Shown one piece after another: positions 17,113 through 25,734 of a DNA stretch of 63,620 bases. Under the pieces are notes generated by a model. The model searched no databases, was not told where the DNA came from, and saw only the letters and a list, made by a program, of their open reading frames with translations. The stretch covers positions 852,234 to 915,853 of the forward strand of contig NZ_HE610957.1 in NCBI RefSeq assembly GCF_000285515.1. The letters run 5' to 3'. Origin of the DNA: Paenibacillus senegalensis JC66. Lineage in GTDB: Bacteria; Bacillota; Bacilli; Paenibacillales; NBRC-103111. Numbering within the stretch: position 1 is the first letter of the stretch; each line of letters begins with the position of its first letter. The position numbers and the translations under genes were made by a program.

Positions 17113-17715
17113 ATGGCACGTTACACAGGCCCTAAATTTAAATTAAGCCGCCGCGTTGGCATCTCTCTTAGCGGAACTGGTAAAGAATTAAGCAAACGCC
17201 CTTTCCCTCCCGGACAGCATGGTCCTGGACAACGGAGAAAAATCAGTGGCTATGGAGCTCAATTGCTTGAGAAGCAAAAGCTTCGCCACATGTACGGCTT
17301 AAGTGAAAAGCAGTTCCGTAATCTGTTCGATAAAGCTTCCAAAATGAAAGGGATCTCTGGTGAGAACTTCATGTTCCTGCTAGAGAGCCGTCTGGATAAC
17401 CTGGTCTACCGTCTTGGCTTTGCCAACTCCCGTCCAGGTGCCCGCCAGCTGGTTTCCCATGGGCATGTTACAGTTAACGGCAAGAAAGTCGATATCGCTT
17501 CTTACCTTGTAACTCCTGGCGATGTAATCGGTCTTCGTGAAAGAAGCCGCGGTCTTTCTTCTGTTAAAGAAGCTCTTGCTAACCGCAACCATATCGCAGC
17601 ATATCTGGAGTTTGACGAGAGCGCATTGGAAGGTAAATACCTCCGTCTTCCAGAACGTTCCGAGCTTAGCGATGACATTGACGAGAAGCAAATCGTCGAG
17701 TTTTACAGCCGTTAA
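17113..17715 (+). CDS. rpsD: 30S ribosomal protein S4
   Basis: 200 aa, full length. Primary 16S rRNA binding protein that nucleates 30S body assembly. Starts [18 protein letters not shown] and includes [47 protein letters not shown] (the S4 RNA-binding domain) and the C-terminal QIVEFYSR. The zinc-binding cysteines found in C+ S4 proteins are absent (KFKLSRR in place of KCKLCRR). AAGGAG lies 10 nt before this ATG; the longer frame from 17044 is leader. Stand-alone gene, as in Bacillus, facing tyrS. Confidence 0.97.
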   Translation: MARYTGPKFKLSRRVGISLSGTGKELSKRPFPPGQHGPGQRRKISGYGAQLLEKQKLRHMYGLSEKQFRNLFDKASKMKGISGENFMFLLESRLDNLVYRLGFANSRPGARQLVSHGHVTVNGKKVDIASYLVTPGDVIGLRERSRGLSSVKEALANRNHIAAYLEFDESALEGKYLRLPERSELSDDIDEKQIVEFYSR

Positions 17716-17755
17716 TAGAGTGATTGCCGCGAGCGGCAGCATCTCTTACAAACAA

Positions 17756-17797
17756 ACACCGAAAGCGCCTAAGATCTGGCAGCTTCCGGTGTTTTTT
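17756..17797 (+). terminator. rpsD terminator (also serves tyrS side)
   Basis: ACACCGAAAGC / GCTTCCGGTGT arms followed by TTTTT. Lies between the convergent rpsD and tyrS genes. Confidence 0.85.
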
Positions 17798-17859
17798 CTA
17801 TGCGGGTTCCCTCTTTCTTTGATCGGGGATTCCTCTCCTCTTCTTCACTTATCCTCGGC

Positions 17860-19116
17860 TCATTCCAGTACGATACGCGCAAACCTGCGTTTCCCGACCT
17901 GCACAATATCCCCGTTAGCAGGTGTAATATCGGCCTGAGGATCGGTCCATTTCTCCCCGTTTATACGCACCGCTCCCTGCTCAACGCTTCTGCGCGCCTC
18001 GCCATTGGAAGCCTGCAGCTTCAGAGCGACTAGAAGCTTGCCCAGCTTGATGCTACCTGCATCCAGACTGTCCGCGGGCAGCACTGCGTCTGAGATGTCC
18101 TCCGGAATCGCTCCTTGCTGGAATACCGTAACAAAATGCTGTTCCGCAGCTTGGGCGGCTTCCGGGCTATGGTACATCCGTACAAGCGACGAAGCCAGCT
18201 TCATCTTCGCATCTCTCGGATGAACCGTTCCATTCGCCAGTCCGTGCTCCAGCTCCCGCAGCTCGGACCATTCTATATCGGTCGCCAGCTCAAAATATTT
18301 AATCATCAGCTCATCGGGAATCGACATCGCTTTGCCGTATATCTCTTGCGGCGGTTCGTCAATACCAATATAGTTGCCGAGGCTTTTGCTCATCTTGTTC
18401 ACACCGTCGAGACCTTCCAGCAGCGGCATCATAACAGCTGCCTGGGTATCCAGGCCGTACTCTCTCTGCAATGTGCGGCCCATCAGCAAATTAAATTTTT
18501 GATCCGTTCCGCCAAGCTCAATATCGGTCTTTAAAGCAATCGAATCGTATCCCTGCATCAGCGGATAAAAAAACTCATGAATATGAATCGGCTGCTCCGC
18601 CGTATAACGCTTATGAAAATCGTCGCGCTCAAGCATGCGGGCCACTGTCATTTTAGAAGCTAATTGAACGACTTCCGCAAACGCAAGGCCAGCCAGCCAT
18701 TCAGAGTTAAACACAATCTCTGTCTTCTCCGGATGAAGAATCTTCATAATTTGCTTGCGATACGTTTCGGCATTCCTCTTCACATCTTCTTCCGATAAAG
18801 GCTTGCGGGTCTCGGAACGTCCGGACGGATCGCCAATCCTTCCGGTAAAATCGCCGATCACTAGCTGGACATGGTGGCCAAACTGCTGAAACTGCCGCAG
18901 CTTGTGCAGCACTACCGTATGCCCAATATGAATGTCCGGCGCTGAAGGATCGAGCCCCAGCTTCACTTTAAGGGGACGGTCGGTAACGACTGACTCGGTA
19001 ATTTTAGTGCGAAACGTATCTTCAGGGACAATCTCAACCGTCCCGCGTGACAGCACTTCCCATTGATGCTGTACTTCCTCCTGCTGCACTTTGCTAAGCT
19101 TGCTGCTATCCATCAT
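17860..19116 (-). CDS. tyrS: Tyrosine--tRNA ligase
   Basis: 418 aa. Class I aminoacyl-tRNA synthetase charging tRNA-Tyr. The HIGH motif is HIGHT (in DIHIGHTVVLHKLRQFQ, about residue 63), KMSKS appears as KMSKSLGNY, and the C-terminal 65 residues form an S4-like tRNA-binding domain (ARRSVEQGAVRINGEKW). The LKVKLGLDPSAPDIHIGH type is the TyrZ-like branch rather than the Bacillus TyrS branch. GGAGG lies 7 nt before the first of two ATGs at 19116. Controlled by the T-box leader upstream. Confidence 0.96.
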   Translation of the reverse strand: MMDSSKLSKVQQEEVQHQWEVLSRGTVEIVPEDTFRTKITESVVTDRPLKVKLGLDPSAPDIHIGHTVVLHKLRQFQQFGHHVQLVIGDFTGRIGDPSGRSETRKPLSEEDVKRNAETYRKQIMKILHPEKTEIVFNSEWLAGLAFAEVVQLASKMTVARMLERDDFHKRYTAEQPIHIHEFFYPLMQGYDSIALKTDIELGGTDQKFNLLMGRTLQREYGLDTQAAVMMPLLEGLDGVNKMSKSLGNYIGIDEPPQEIYGKAMSIPDELMIKYFELATDIEWSELRELEHGLANGTVHPRDAKMKLASSLVRMYHSPEAAQAAEQHFVTVFQQGAIPEDISDAVLPADSLDAGSIKLGKLLVALKLQASNGEARRSVEQGAVRINGEKWTDPQADITPANGDIVQVGKRRFARIVLE

Positions 19117-19199
19117 CGCGTTTCCTCCGTAATTAAATAATTTATAGGTCAACATAGCGCTTGGACATCCATCCAGGCTCCACTTACAGAAAAAGGCTC

Positions 19200-19245
19200 A
19201 TCCCGGTACTTCAACGGTTGAAATCCGGGGACAAAGGCGAGCGCT
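19200..19245 (-). repeat. Extra stem-loop between T-box terminator and tyrS
   Basis: GGGGACA / TGTCCCC arms with an inner GAAGCG-type stem, within the about 210 nt that separate the T-box terminator from the tyrS start. Not part of the standard T-box; role unknown. Confidence 0.5.
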
Positions 19246-19324
19246 TCGCTTCACCTGTCCCCCTCTTCCCCTCCACTTCTGCACAGTTATGATGGCAAAC
19301 ACTTATTCCTGGTATGAGCCAATT

Positions 19325-19670
19325 TAAACACAAAAAAACCTTTTCTCCCCTAAGGGACGAAAAGGTTCTTCTCGCGGTACCACCCTTGTTAAAGCCCGGA
19401 CCGATGGCCATCGGAATTTTACGATTATCCAAGCTTTCACTCTCAAGAGATAACGGGCTTGCCCCGGCAGGAAGCTACTCAACGCCAGCAAGAATATTAC
19501 TGTACGCCTTCCCTTCCGCTGCTCCGGACGGTAATTCGAATGAAGCTGCCCGCCGGTTTGCACCCGCCACCGGCTCTCTGAAGGGTCAGAACTCCCCATT
19601 CTACTAGCAAAATCATTGCCTGTCCTTCACTGCATTTAGCAAAAGTCATGATTTAATTATTTCAAGATTA
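19325..19670 (-). promoter_or_regulatory. Tyrosine T-box leader upstream of tyrS
   Basis: The minus strand carries the T-box core AGGGTGGTACCGCG (19373-19386), immediately followed by a terminator hairpin AACCTTTTC/GAAAAGGTT with a run of seven T (19332-19367). Upstream, the sequence GAATTACCG in stem I offers UAC (19531-19533), a tyrosine codon, as specifier. Uncharged tRNA-Tyr pairs with the leader and prevents termination. The antiterminator bases overlap the 5' arm of the terminator, as expected. Specifier assignment is by eye. Confidence 0.9.
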
Positions 19671-19676
19671 GTATTC

Positions 19677-19705
19677 GTTATAGCACAACTATTATCCCCT
19701 GTCAA
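19677..19705 (-). promoter_or_regulatory. Sigma-A promoter for the tyrS T-box transcript
   Basis: On the minus strand TTGACA (19705-19700), 17-bp spacer, TATAAC (19682-19677). Near-consensus, placed directly before the T-box leader. Confidence 0.8.
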
Positions 19706-19746
19706 CTGGCAGATTTCGCTCTTTTATGCCACCTTTCGTTCTTTTG

Positions 19747-19755
19747 TGATATAAT
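19747..19755 (+). promoter_or_regulatory. Extended -10 promoter for the class A PBP gene
   Basis: TGATATAAT: a perfect TATAAT with the TG extension. No good -35 hexamer. The start of transcription would fall about 40 bp before the ATG. Confidence 0.5.
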
Positions 19756-19799
19756 AAGTGTGCTTATCTTACTTTGAAGAACGGGGTTGTTGTGGTTTT

Positions 19800-22700
19800 A
19801 TGCGATCAGTATTTACTCATCCCGCAGTCAGAAATACGTTCTATTACACTTGGAAGACAATCAAGTGGACGTTAATTTTAATTATTGTCGCTGGGTTTGG
19901 CGCAGCCGGGATCGCCTTCGGATTCACTACCTCGCTGGTTAAAGACGAGCCAGTAAGAAGCAAGGAAGAAATTTTAGCCAAAATTGAGGAGAATGCCATT
20001 ACAGGTTTCGTGTATTTTAATAACGATACCCAGATCGGGCAACTAAGGTCCGATGAAGACCGGCGTCTGGTGGAATACCATGAAATTCCGCAATCTGTTC
20101 TCGATGCCGTGCTTGCAGTAGAGGATGCGAACTTTTTTAATCATATCGGCGTAGACGTAAACGGCTTATTCCGGGCCGTCAAGGAACGGTTGCTCAATGA
20201 AGAGCGTCAAACCGGCGGAAGCACCTTGACTCAGCAGCTCGCCAAAATCGTTTTTTTAAGCCCTGAGAAAGAGCTGGACCGCAAGGCGAAAGAAATATTT
20301 TTATCCGTTCGTATGGAACGAATGCTGTCCAAGGAGCAAATTTTAACCGCTTATTTGAATAAAGTTCCATTTGGCACTGGGGCTAATGGCTATAACGTTT
20401 TTGGTATTAAAGCTGCGGCCAAAGGAATTTTTGGCATTGAAAATCTCGCTGAGCTGAACATTGCGCAATCTGCATACTTAGCCGGTTTGCCTCAATTGCC
20501 GAGCGCCTATTCCGCTTTCAAAAGCAACGGCGATTTTGACGAGACCGGTTTTAAGCGGGCGGAAGACCGGAAAGAACGTGTACTTAGACGCATGCTGGAA
20601 GTAGAGAAAATAACCGAAGCCGAATATCAGCAGGCTTTGGCTTTCGACATCCGCAGCAGTATGGCCGAGCCTGAGGTAAAGGCCTACACTACTTACCCCA
20701 ATCTGATGATTGAAGTTGAAAAGAGAGCAGCGGAAGTGCTGGTTTCTGTATTCGAGCCCGAGATTTACGAGAATCGTTCGGCCAATCCGGAAGCCTATTC
20801 AGAGGCCTATAAGGATGCTTTGCAGGAGCTTTCCAGAGGCGGCTACAAGGTGTATACCACGATCGACCAAACGATTTATGACGCCATGCAGGAAATTGCT
20901 AACGAAGATTCTCATTTCCTTCCTGACGATCCTGAAGCCGGAATTGAACAAGTTGGAGCCATTATGCTTGACAACAAAACCGGCGCGATTATCGGTATGA
21001 TTGAAGGCCGCAGAACCTCCTTTAACCATGCGACACAAGCTTATCGTCAGCCGGGATCGGCCATGAAGCCGATCGCCGCCTTCCTTCCAGCAATGGAGAA
21101 AGGCGCCATTCAGCCGGCGGGTGTCATTGATGACACGCCGATCATACTGAAGCACGGCAACTCCGGATATCATATTCCTGAGAACTGGAATCGCCGTTTT
21201 CATGGGCTTATTACAGCCAGAGAAGCGCTGAATCAGTCTTATAACATTCCGGCGATTAAGCTGTTTCTCAATGAGGTTGGCATTGAAGAAGCATGGGCCT
21301 TCGCCCAGGAGCTAGGCATCAATTCTTTTACTCAGGAAGATTATCACGCACAGACAGGTGTAATTGGCGGGCTGACCAAAGGGGTTTCCGTAGAAGAGCT
21401 CACGAATGCATACACCGCTATTGCCAATCAGGGCAAGTTCAATGATGCTCACCTGATTCGCAAGATAGAAACGACGGAGGGCGAGCTGATCTATGAGAAC
21501 GAGCCGTTATCCAAGCAAGTTTTCTCTGCTGAAACCGCCTATTTAATGACCGACATGATGCGTACGGTTATTACTTCCGGTACCGGTTCAGATATCCGTT
21601 CCCTCTTTAAAAATTACGGAAAAATCCCGGTAGTCGGCAAAACCGGTTCGACTCAGGAAGATACGGATGCCTGGTTCGTTGGCTATTCCCCGGATATTAC
21701 CGTAGGCGTATGGGTGGGCTACAGCGACCAGAAGTATAAGCTGAGTGCACGCAACGGAAGCACCAAACATGCTATGAAGGTTTGGTCTCTAGTTATGGAT
21801 AGCGCGATTGAAAAGAAACCGGAACTGTTCACGACAACCGAGTTTGAACGTCCTGCGGATATCGTAGAAATGACGGTTTCGAATTTGTCCGGCAAGCTGC
21901 CAAATGATTTGGTCAGACAGCAGGGCCGGTTAGTTAGTGATTTGTTTAACCGCAAATACGTTCCTACTGAGGAAGACGATGTGCTGGTTAAAATGAAATA
22001 TGTTATTTATAACGGCGTTAACTATCTTCCGCATGAGTCCACCCCGGCAGATATGCTGTGGGAAAAAACGGTAATCAACCGTCCCGAATCAATCGGTTCG
22101 ATTTTACAGCAAATTCAAGAAGTGATGGGCAGTATCCCTCCAAACCGGCAGCGCGCCCTTAGCGCCTATGTGCCTAGAGATGCGGATATGGATGCCCCTA
22201 GTGTAACAGATCCGCGAACCGATGACGGCCAGCCTCCACAGCCGCCTGCCGATCTCGTGATGACGCGGAGCGGGGACACAAATACAATATCTTTCTCACC
22301 CAGCCCAAGCAGCGACGTTGTAGGCTACCGGCTATATCGTTCCGATGGCTTAAACAATTTCCAACGGGTGCAGGGACAAGTGGTCAGAGTAGGTGAGGAA
22401 AATGTATTCTCCGGCGTACCGTATTCATTTGGCAGCGGATATTATGTTACCGCAGTGGATGTCGCCGGCAACGAGTCTTCTCCAAGCCGAATCGTCTTTA
22501 ATGACAGTATCAATCCTGATTTAATCCTCCCTGGCAACGGCGGAAACGGGAGTAATAGTGAAGACGAAGATGGCAATGGTGCCGGGAACGGAAATGAGAG
22601 CGGAAACGGAAATGGCAACGGGAATGGGTCCAGCGAGAACGGCTCCAAGCCTGCAGCTCCGCGCGGACTGAAAGTTGAAGAAAAAGGGCAGGCATTGCGA

Positions 22701-22904
22701 TTCACTTGGAATGGCCAGGGGAATTCAGACCAGTATCACGTATATTACAGCACATCTGAGCAAGGCCCGTATCAGCGCATCGGGTCCTCGGATGAACAGG
22801 AGTTTGTATACTATGGCACGGAATTAGAAGGCTACTATCGCGTGACCGCAGTAAAAAACAGTGAAGAGTCTCCTGCCTCACCGGCAGTGCGCTACGAGCC
22901 GTAA
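19800..22904 (+). CDS. Class A penicillin-binding protein (PBP1A family) with two FN3 domains
   Basis: 1034 aa. Bifunctional peptidoglycan synthase: N-terminal membrane anchor (WTLILIIVAGFGAAGIAFGF, about 23-42), glycosyltransferase GT51 domain (AVEDANFFNHIGVD and GGSTLTQQLAK), and transpeptidase with SxxK in GSAMKP (about 420), SYN in QSYNIPA (about 479) and KTGST (about 613). Unusually long C-terminus: a fibronectin type III-like domain (about 812-903), a Gly/Asn/Glu-rich linker (about 910-948) and a second FN3-like domain to the end. The ATG at 19800 has only a weak ribosome site; no better start was seen. Confidence 0.94.
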   Translation: MRSVFTHPAVRNTFYYTWKTIKWTLILIIVAGFGAAGIAFGFTTSLVKDEPVRSKEEILAKIEENAITGFVYFNNDTQIGQLRSDEDRRLVEYHEIPQSVLDAVLAVEDANFFNHIGVDVNGLFRAVKERLLNEERQTGGSTLTQQLAKIVFLSPEKELDRKAKEIFLSVRMERMLSKEQILTAYLNKVPFGTGANGYNVFGIKAAAKGIFGIENLAELNIAQSAYLAGLPQLPSAYSAFKSNGDFDETGFKRAEDRKERVLRRMLEVEKITEAEYQQALAFDIRSSMAEPEVKAYTTYPNLMIEVEKRAAEVLVSVFEPEIYENRSANPEAYSEAYKDALQELSRGGYKVYTTIDQTIYDAMQEIANEDSHFLPDDPEAGIEQVGAIMLDNKTGAIIGMIEGRRTSFNHATQAYRQPGSAMKPIAAFLPAMEKGAIQPAGVIDDTPIILKHGNSGYHIPENWNRRFHGLITAREALNQSYNIPAIKLFLNEVGIEEAWAFAQELGINSFTQEDYHAQTGVIGGLTKGVSVEELTNAYTAIANQGKFNDAHLIRKIETTEGELIYENEPLSKQVFSAETAYLMTDMMRTVITSGTGSDIRSLFKNYGKIPVVGKTGSTQEDTDAWFVGYSPDITVGVWVGYSDQKYKLSARNGSTKHAMKVWSLVMDSAIEKKPELFTTTEFERPADIVEMTVSNLSGKLPNDLVRQQGRLVSDLFNRKYVPTEEDDVLVKMKYVIYNGVNYLPHESTPADMLWEKTVINRPESIGSILQQIQEVMGSIPPNRQRALSAYVPRDADMDAPSVTDPRTDDGQPPQPPADLVMTRSGDTNTISFSPSPSSDVVGYRLYRSDGLNNFQRVQGQVVRVGEENVFSGVPYSFGSGYYVTAVDVAGNESSPSRIVFNDSINPDLILPGNGGNGSNSEDEDGNGAGNGNESGNGNGNGNGSSENGSKPAAPRGLKVEEKGQALRFTWNGQGNSDQYHVYYSTSEQGPYQRIGSSDEQEFVYYGTELEGYYRVTAVKNSEESPASPAVRYEP

Positions 22905-22935
22905 GCTAATTAAGCTAACATGGCAAGAAAATGAG

Positions 22936-22997
22936 AAAGAAGCAGTTCCATCCGCTCTTCGGCATTTACCGATTTCGGTGCGGGGAACTGCTTCTTT
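22936..22997 (+). terminator. Terminator after the PBP gene
   Basis: AAAGAAGCAGTTCC pairs perfectly with GGAACTGCTTCTTT, followed by further T residues. Confidence 0.9.
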
Positions 22998-23068
22998 TTG
23001 CTGTTCTGGCTTTAATTATTTAAACGAGTAAGTTTATATTTTAAAACATTACGTATTATAAAACTAGA

Positions 23069-23124
23069 AACTCCCCTCCTGGACAAAGCGGCATGTTCAT
23101 TCCGCTAAATCAGTGAGGGGAGTT
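23069..23124 (-). terminator. Terminator after acsA
   Basis: AACTCCCCTC / GAGGGGAGTT arms; on the minus strand followed by TTTCTAGTTTTATAAT. About 70 nt beyond the acsA stop codon. Confidence 0.8.
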
Positions 23125-23191
23125 CATGCTTTTATAACAAATCATCAAGAAATCCGATTAAGTATTATTAACTTAAGGAGCAAGGAGAGCC

Positions 23192-24919
23192 CTAATCTTC
23201 GATGGTGGACAGGTCACCGGTTGGCAGATTCAGCTCCCATGCCTTGAGGACACGCCGCATAATTTTACCGCTTCTCGTCTTAGGCAGCTTATCCTTAAAT
23301 TCAATCTCCCGAGGTGCTGCATGGGCGGATAGTCCGACCTTAACAAATTGTGAAATCTCCGTTTTCAGCTCATCTGAAGGCGTATAGCCGTCACGCAGAG
23401 CGATAAACGCTTTAATGATTTCGCCCCGAACCGGATCCGGCTTGCCAATTACACCCGCCTCGGCAACAGCCGGATGCTCCACCAGCTTGCTTTCCACCTC
23501 GAATGGTCCAACACGCTCGCCCGCTGTCATGATGACATCGTCAACACGGCCCTGGAACCAGAAGTAGCCCTCTTCGTCCTGATAGGCGGAGTCGCCTGAA
23601 ATGTACCAGCCGTTAATACGGAAGTATTCTTCATATTTCGCAGGGTTGTTCCAGATCTTGCGCATCATCGATGGCCAAGGCGTTTTGATCGCCAAATTCC
23701 CCATCCGCATAGGCGGCAGCACATTACCAGCATCATCCAAGATAGCGGCTTCAACACCAGGAATCGGTTTGCCCATAGAGCCCGGCTTGATAGCCATGGA
23801 CGGGTAGTTGCAGATCAGCTGCGCTCCCGTTTCCGTCATCCACCACGTATCATGAATGCGATGATTATACACCTTCACGCCCCAGCGCACCACTTCCGGA
23901 TTAAGCGGCTCCCCTACACTCAGCACATGCCGCAAGGAGGAAAGATCAAATTGGGAAACGACTTCGTCACCTGCTCCCATCAGCATTCTGAATGCAGTCG
24001 GAGCACTGTACCAGACTGTGATTTTATACTTTTCAATGGTTCCGTACCAGTCTTGAGGACTGAAGCGGCCGCCGCGAATTACATTGGTTACCCCGTTCAG
24101 CCAAGGAGCAAATATACCGTAAGATGTCCCGGTTACCCAACCCGGGTCAGCCGTACACCAGTACACGTCATCCTCCTTCAAATCCAGCACAATTCGCCCG
24201 GTATAGAGATGCTGAATCATCGCGTTGTGTACGTGAAACACGCCCTTGGGCTTGCCGGTCGAGCCTGAAGTATAATGGATCAGCATTCCATCTTCGCGGT
24301 CTACCCACTCAATATCCAATTGATCGGAGGCTTCGCTCATTTCCTTGTAATAATCGATTTGCCCTTCTTGCAAGGAAAGATCCTCACCGACCAGAATGAT
24401 ATGCTTCAGTTCCGGCAGGTCGTTAACCGGTACTCTTGGAAGCTGAGACGGAGTCGTAACAATCGCTACAGCTCCGCTGTCTTCGAGTCGGTCCTTCACC
24501 GCAGTTTCCATAAAGGCTTCGAACAGCGGACCTACAATTGCGCCGATTTTTATCGATCCCAACAGGGCAAAATACAATTCAGGGGTTCTCGGCATAAAAA
24601 TAAATACCCGGTCACCTTTGCCAATCCCATATTTGCGCAGCAAGTTTCCAAACTGGTTGGATTTGCTTTTCATTTCGGCGTAGGTATATTTTTCATCACG
24701 ATTATTATCACTGTAATAAAGCGCCACTTTATCTTTTCTGGAAGATTCTGCGTGACGATCGATAGCCTCATAAGCCGCGTTCACTTTTCCTGTTTGGGCC
24801 CAGGAGAAATTCTTCTCTACTTCCTCCCAGGAAAAGCTTGCCCTAGCCTGCTCATAATCTCCTAAGTTGGATGAGTCCGAAATTGCTGGTATCACTTCGT
24901 TTTCTTGACGTTCTTCCAT
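23192..24919 (-). CDS. acsA: Acetate--CoA ligase
   Basis: 575 aa, AMP-forming acetyl-CoA synthetase of the Bacillus AcsA length. Activates acetate to acetyl-CoA through acetyl-AMP. Signatures: YTSGSTGKPKGVFH (P-loop-like A3 motif), WWMTETGAQ, GWYISGDSAYQDEEGYFWFQGRVDDVI, and the C-terminal PKTRSGKIMRR with the lysine that AcuA acetylates in Bacillus. Divergent from acuA-acuC, the deacetylase/acetyltransferase pair that controls it. A cre operator lies 25 bp before its start, so CcpA repression by glucose is expected. AAGGAGG lies 10 nt before the ATG. Confidence 0.97.
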   Translation of the reverse strand: MEERQENEVIPAISDSSNLGDYEQARASFSWEEVEKNFSWAQTGKVNAAYEAIDRHAESSRKDKVALYYSDNNRDEKYTYAEMKSKSNQFGNLLRKYGIGKGDRVFIFMPRTPELYFALLGSIKIGAIVGPLFEAFMETAVKDRLEDSGAVAIVTTPSQLPRVPVNDLPELKHIILVGEDLSLQEGQIDYYKEMSEASDQLDIEWVDREDGMLIHYTSGSTGKPKGVFHVHNAMIQHLYTGRIVLDLKEDDVYWCTADPGWVTGTSYGIFAPWLNGVTNVIRGGRFSPQDWYGTIEKYKITVWYSAPTAFRMLMGAGDEVVSQFDLSSLRHVLSVGEPLNPEVVRWGVKVYNHRIHDTWWMTETGAQLICNYPSMAIKPGSMGKPIPGVEAAILDDAGNVLPPMRMGNLAIKTPWPSMMRKIWNNPAKYEEYFRINGWYISGDSAYQDEEGYFWFQGRVDDVIMTAGERVGPFEVESKLVEHPAVAEAGVIGKPDPVRGEIIKAFIALRDGYTPSDELKTEISQFVKVGLSAHAAPREIEFKDKLPKTRSGKIMRRVLKAWELNLPTGDLSTIED

Positions 24920-24941
24920 AAAGTTCTTGCCTCCTTGACAA

Positions 24942-24958
24942 ATTGTAACGCTTACAAT
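24942..24958. promoter_or_regulatory. cre site (CcpA operator) in the acsA-acuA intergenic region
   Basis: ATTGTAACGCTTACAAT: a nearly perfect palindrome matching the cre consensus TGWNANCGNTNWCA. It sits between acsA and acuA, on the acsA side. A minus-strand TATAAT lies about 35 bp further upstream, so the site falls near or after the acsA transcription start, a repressing position. The ccpA gene is in the same window at 27882-28889. Confidence 0.85.
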
Positions 24959-25085
24959 ATGAACAATTTGAAAACTTCATTCCCAGTTCATTATAACATA
25001 ACATGTTACACCCGTGTATTGCTTTTCACAAACTATAAAATTTGTTATAAGTAAGTATAGGTTATTAAAAAGGAGCTGCAACTCC

Positions 25086-25718
25086 ATGAAGCATACTAAA
25101 ATTTATAACTCCGTTACGATTACCCGACAGGATAAGCATATCGTGATAGAAGGTCCTGTTCCTTCTGATACGCTGGCCGGATATGAAATGCACTCCGCCC
25201 TTGACGCGTTCCGCAAACCAAAGGATCAGCATGAAGCGTTAGTGGAGATTGCCGCATTACCGGAAGGAAGAATCATTCTCGCTCGTGATAGCACGCAAAT
25301 CGTCGGCTATGTTACGTTTCATTATCCGGACGAAATGGAACGCTGGTCCGAAGGCCAGATGGATGACCTGGTAGAGCTCGGAGCGATAGAAGTCGCGGAT
25401 GAATATCGGGGTCTGGGCATAGGCAAATGCTTGCTGAAGCTGGCTTTTTCCGATGAGCAGATGGAAGATATTATTGTTTTTACAACGGAATATTACTGGC
25501 ATTGGGACCTCGTAAACAGCGGACTGAATGTATGGCAGTACCGGAAAATGATGGAGGAGTTAATGAAATCGGTAGATATGGTCTGGTATGCTACGGATGA
25601 TCCGGAAATTTGTTCGCATCCTGCCAACTGTTTGATGGTGCGCATCGGCAAGCGTGTACCTCAAAGTTCGGTGGAGCGATTTGACCAGCTTCGATTCCGT
25701 CAAAGATTTATGTACTAG
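25086..25718 (+). CDS. acuA: Acetoin utilisation protein AcuA, protein lysine acetyltransferase
   Basis: 210 aa, GNAT fold. In Bacillus AcuA acetylates and inactivates AcsA. Start MKHTKIYNSVTITRQDK, central acetyl-CoA-binding region VADEYRGLGIGKCLLKLAF (about residues 101-119), and FTTEYYWHWDL after it. AAGGAG lies 10 nt before the ATG at 25086. Stops 16 bp before acuC; the acuB gene that lies between them in Bacillus is missing. Confidence 0.94.
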   Translation: MKHTKIYNSVTITRQDKHIVIEGPVPSDTLAGYEMHSALDAFRKPKDQHEALVEIAALPEGRIILARDSTQIVGYVTFHYPDEMERWSEGQMDDLVELGAIEVADEYRGLGIGKCLLKLAFSDEQMEDIIVFTTEYYWHWDLVNSGLNVWQYRKMMEELMKSVDMVWYATDDPEICSHPANCLMVRIGKRVPQSSVERFDQLRFRQRFMY

Positions 25719-25734
25719 ACTAGGGGGAACTACC

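Noticed and set aside
19314-19607. Open frames across the tyrS leader on both strands
   Set aside because: They cross the T-box, antiterminator and terminator, which explain the sequence.
22442-22705. Minus-strand frame opposite the PBP Gly/Asn linker
   Set aside because: Low-complexity shadow of the real PBP reading frame.
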